This document shows positions 49,373 through 51,318 of a stretch of 51,318 nt of DNA, piece after piece. The stretch lies in NCBI GenBank assembly GCA_902494515.1, contig CABUTS010000014.1:1-51318 (forward strand), given 5' to 3'. Position numbers and translations under genes: made by a program. The first letter of the stretch is position 1, and each line of letters starts with the position of its first letter. The notes beneath the pieces were generated by a model. The model saw only the letters and a program-made list of their open reading frames with translations, searched no databases and was not told the DNA's origin. The stretch comes from an uncultured Muribaculaceae bacterium. Its GTDB lineage: Bacteria; Bacteroidota; Bacteroidia; Bacteroidales; Muribaculaceae.

Positions 49373-51318
49373 ATGAAGAAGTTTTTTGCAATTCTGATGG
49401 CCGGCGCGATGCTCTGCGGCTGCGGCCAGAAGGAGAAAGCTCCTGCCGGGCTCACCGACTACGTGAACCCGCTGCTCGGCACTGCCACCCTCTGGGAAAC
49501 CGAGGACCTCGGCTATGAACGTCACCGCACCTCCCGCACCTGGGGCGCCGAAGCCTTCCCCGGTGCCGCCCTGCCCAACGCAATGGTGCAGCTCACCCCT
49601 GTGACCATGTGGCGCGCCGGCGGCGGCTACCAGTATGAGGACACCACTATCCTCGGCTTCGCTCACACCGCCATGGGCCACTGGAACCTCATCGACCTCC
49701 CCATCATCCCCGTTACCGGCACTTTCAACGCCGACAACTACGCTTCGCATTACTCCCACAAGAACGAATCCGCCCACCCCGGATACTATCAGGTTTACCT
49801 CGACCGCTATGGTGTAAACGCTGAGCTGACCTCCACGCTCCACGCCGGCTACCACAAGTACACCTTCAAGGAGAACGATCCCAAACGTCTGCTCGTCAAC
49901 GTCGCCCACAACCAGAACAACGTGCGCAACTGGGCCATCGATAAGGCCGGCGACAACGCCTTCGCCGGACATCAGGGTGGCATTTACTACTACGCCGAAA
50001 CCAGCCTCCCCATCGACTCCATCGGTCTGCAGGGTAGCAAGGCCGAGTTCGGTGTTCCCGTTGCCGTGATTGATTTCAAGAACAACACCGGCAAGGAGCC
50101 CCTGGAGGTTAAGGTCGGCATGTCGTATGTGAGCATCGACAACGCCAAGGCCAACCTCGAGGCCGAAATGAACGGCAAGGACTTCGAGACCGTCCGCAAG
50201 GAGGCCAACGATACCTGGGAGAACCTCCTGGGCAAAGTCAAGGTTGAAGGTGGCACAGACCGTCAGAAGGGTCTGCTCTACACCACCCTCTACCGCGCAT
50301 CGCTGATGCCCCGCCTCGAAAGCGACGTCAACGGCCAGTATCGCGACAACCGCGGCGAGATCGTTTCCGACTCCACCTTCCGCTACTATTCCAACCCCGC
50401 CTTCTGGGATGTCAGCCGCAACCAGCTGATTCTTCTGGGTATGCTCCAGCCCGACGTAGCCCGCGACGTCATCAAGTCCACCATCGACCGCGGCGAGAAG
50501 GGCACCGGCTATATCCCCACCTACTTCCACGGCGACCACGCCCCGACATTCATCATCGGCAGCTGGAAACGCGGCATCAGGGACTTTGACCTCGACCGCG
50601 CATACGCCCTCTGCCTCAAGAGCGCTATGGTTCCCGGCGACGGCGGCCGCGCCTACATGGACGAATATCTCGAAAAAGGCTATGTTTCCGACGACAGTGT
50701 CCCCGACTGCCACTTCTGGCAGGAACACCGCGGCGGCGTCACCAAAACCCTCGAATACTCCTACGACGACTACGCCGTGGCCCAGATCGCCAAGGAACTT
50801 GGCGACTCCGTAAATTACAACAAGCTGATGGCCCGCGCGAAGAATTATAAGAATGTCTTCAACCCCGACAACGGCTTCTTCATGGGCCGCATCGCCAACG
50901 GCGACTGGATGCCGCAGTACGACCCCGACATGGCTTACTACCAGCATATGTACCGCGAGGCCAACGGCTGGAACTCCCTGTTCTACGGTCCCCACGACCC
51001 CGAAGGCATCGTAGCCCTCTATGAGGCGCCCGAAGTTGTCGACGCCAAGCTCGACACCCTCTTCACCCGCCCCTACAACGGCTATGAGGTCGCCAACATG
51101 ACCGGTTTCATCGGCAACTACTGCCACGGCAACCAGCCGGGCCACACCATCCCCTTCACCTACTACTTCATCGGCAAGCAGGAGAAATCGCAGGCTGTAA
51201 TCAATCAGATTCTCGACCGCTTCTACGACATGGGCAAGGACAAACTGGCTTACGCCGGTATGGACGACGCCGGTGAGATGTCGGCATGGTACGCCCTGAC
51301 CGCCATGGGTATCTACAC
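49373..51318 (+). CDS. GH92 alpha-mannosidase, partial (3' end outside window)
   Basis: The first 648 residues of a calcium-dependent inverting exo-alpha-mannosidase; the frame stays open to the edge. Lipoprotein signal with LCGC lipobox (Cys15 or 17). Markers: YVNPLLGTATLWE, GGGYQYEDTTILGFAHTAMGHWN, FWDVSRNQLILLGMLQP, YREANGWNSLFYGPHD with acid E529, and GMDDAGEMSAWYALTAMGIY with base residues D631/D632. The common GNEPSHH stretch reads GNQPGHTIP here. An unusual insert RTSRTWGAEAFPG stands early. It ends the plus-strand run and adds an alpha-mannosidase to GH125, GH38 and GH130. The linkage (1,2; 1,3; 1,4; 1,6) is not readable. Confidence 0.93.
   Translation, partial: MKKFFAILMAGAMLCGCGQKEKAPAGLTDYVNPLLGTATLWETEDLGYERHRTSRTWGAEAFPGAALPNAMVQLTPVTMWRAGGGYQYEDTTILGFAHTAMGHWNLIDLPIIPVTGTFNADNYASHYSHKNESAHPGYYQVYLDRYGVNAELTSTLHAGYHKYTFKENDPKRLLVNVAHNQNNVRNWAIDKAGDNAFAGHQGGIYYYAETSLPIDSIGLQGSKAEFGVPVAVIDFKNNTGKEPLEVKVGMSYVSIDNAKANLEAEMNGKDFETVRKEANDTWENLLGKVKVEGGTDRQKGLLYTTLYRASLMPRLESDVNGQYRDNRGEIVSDSTFRYYSNPAFWDVSRNQLILLGMLQPDVARDVIKSTIDRGEKGTGYIPTYFHGDHAPTFIIGSWKRGIRDFDLDRAYALCLKSAMVPGDGGRAYMDEYLEKGYVSDDSVPDCHFWQEHRGGVTKTLEYSYDDYAVAQIAKELGDSVNYNKLMARAKNYKNVFNPDNGFFMGRIANGDWMPQYDPDMAYYQHMYREANGWNSLFYGPHDPEGIVALYEAPEVVDAKLDTLFTRPYNGYEVANMTGFIGNYCHGNQPGHTIPFTYYFIGKQEKSQAVINQILDRFYDMGKDKLAYAGMDDAGEMSAWYALTAMGIY

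Overview
The window comes from a GC-rich member of the Bacteroidales, most likely Muribaculaceae-like. The reasons are: a hybrid two-component regulator fused to an AraC domain, several NigD- and PepSY-like Bacteroidetes proteins, many lipoprotein glycosidases, and promoters with the Bacteroidetes -7 form TAnnTTTG. No tRNA, rRNA or CRISPR array was seen. The genus is inference.

Positions 1-14362 are mainly housekeeping. They hold the end of a XerD-type recombinase, an MscS-type channel, slyD downstream of mfd, comM, and the minus-strand run lysS, gpsA, a LolD-like ATPase and a NigD-like lipoprotein. Two things interrupt this. The first is a REP-associated tyrosine transposase-like gene (8110-9135) with a DprA/SLOG-like C-terminal part, flanked by palindromes that share a TTAC loop. 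The second is a set of small intergenic repeats, including a 33-bp repeat present twice.

Positions 14573-51318 are a large carbohydrate-degradation region: a hybrid sensor-regulator, then GH125, GH2, GH78, GH105, GH38, GH130, GH31, GH3, GH127, GH97 and GH92, two esterase-like hydrolases, a metallophosphatase and an aldo/keto reductase. GH125, GH38, GH92 and GH130 together point to mannose-containing glycans. GH78, GH105 and GH127 point to plant rhamnose, uronate and arabinose linkages. No SusC/SusD pair is present. The genes form five runs: GH2-GH125 (-), GH78-GH105 (+), GH38-SGNH (-), GH31-GH130-esterase (-) and GH3-GH127-GH97-AKR-GH92 (+).

The region is broken by two accessory islands of lower GC. 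One (29183-30720) is a tripartite HipB-HipS-HipT toxin-antitoxin operon with a clear promoter. The other (35346-36233) is a small PD-(D/E)XK GxxExxY gene set inside nested inverted repeats. A gene-less copy of the same repeat family lies at 40834-41044, next to a five-copy 23-bp tandem array. The two strongest candidates for something undescribed are the RAYT-SLOG/REP unit and the GxxExxY cassette with its MITE-like relative.
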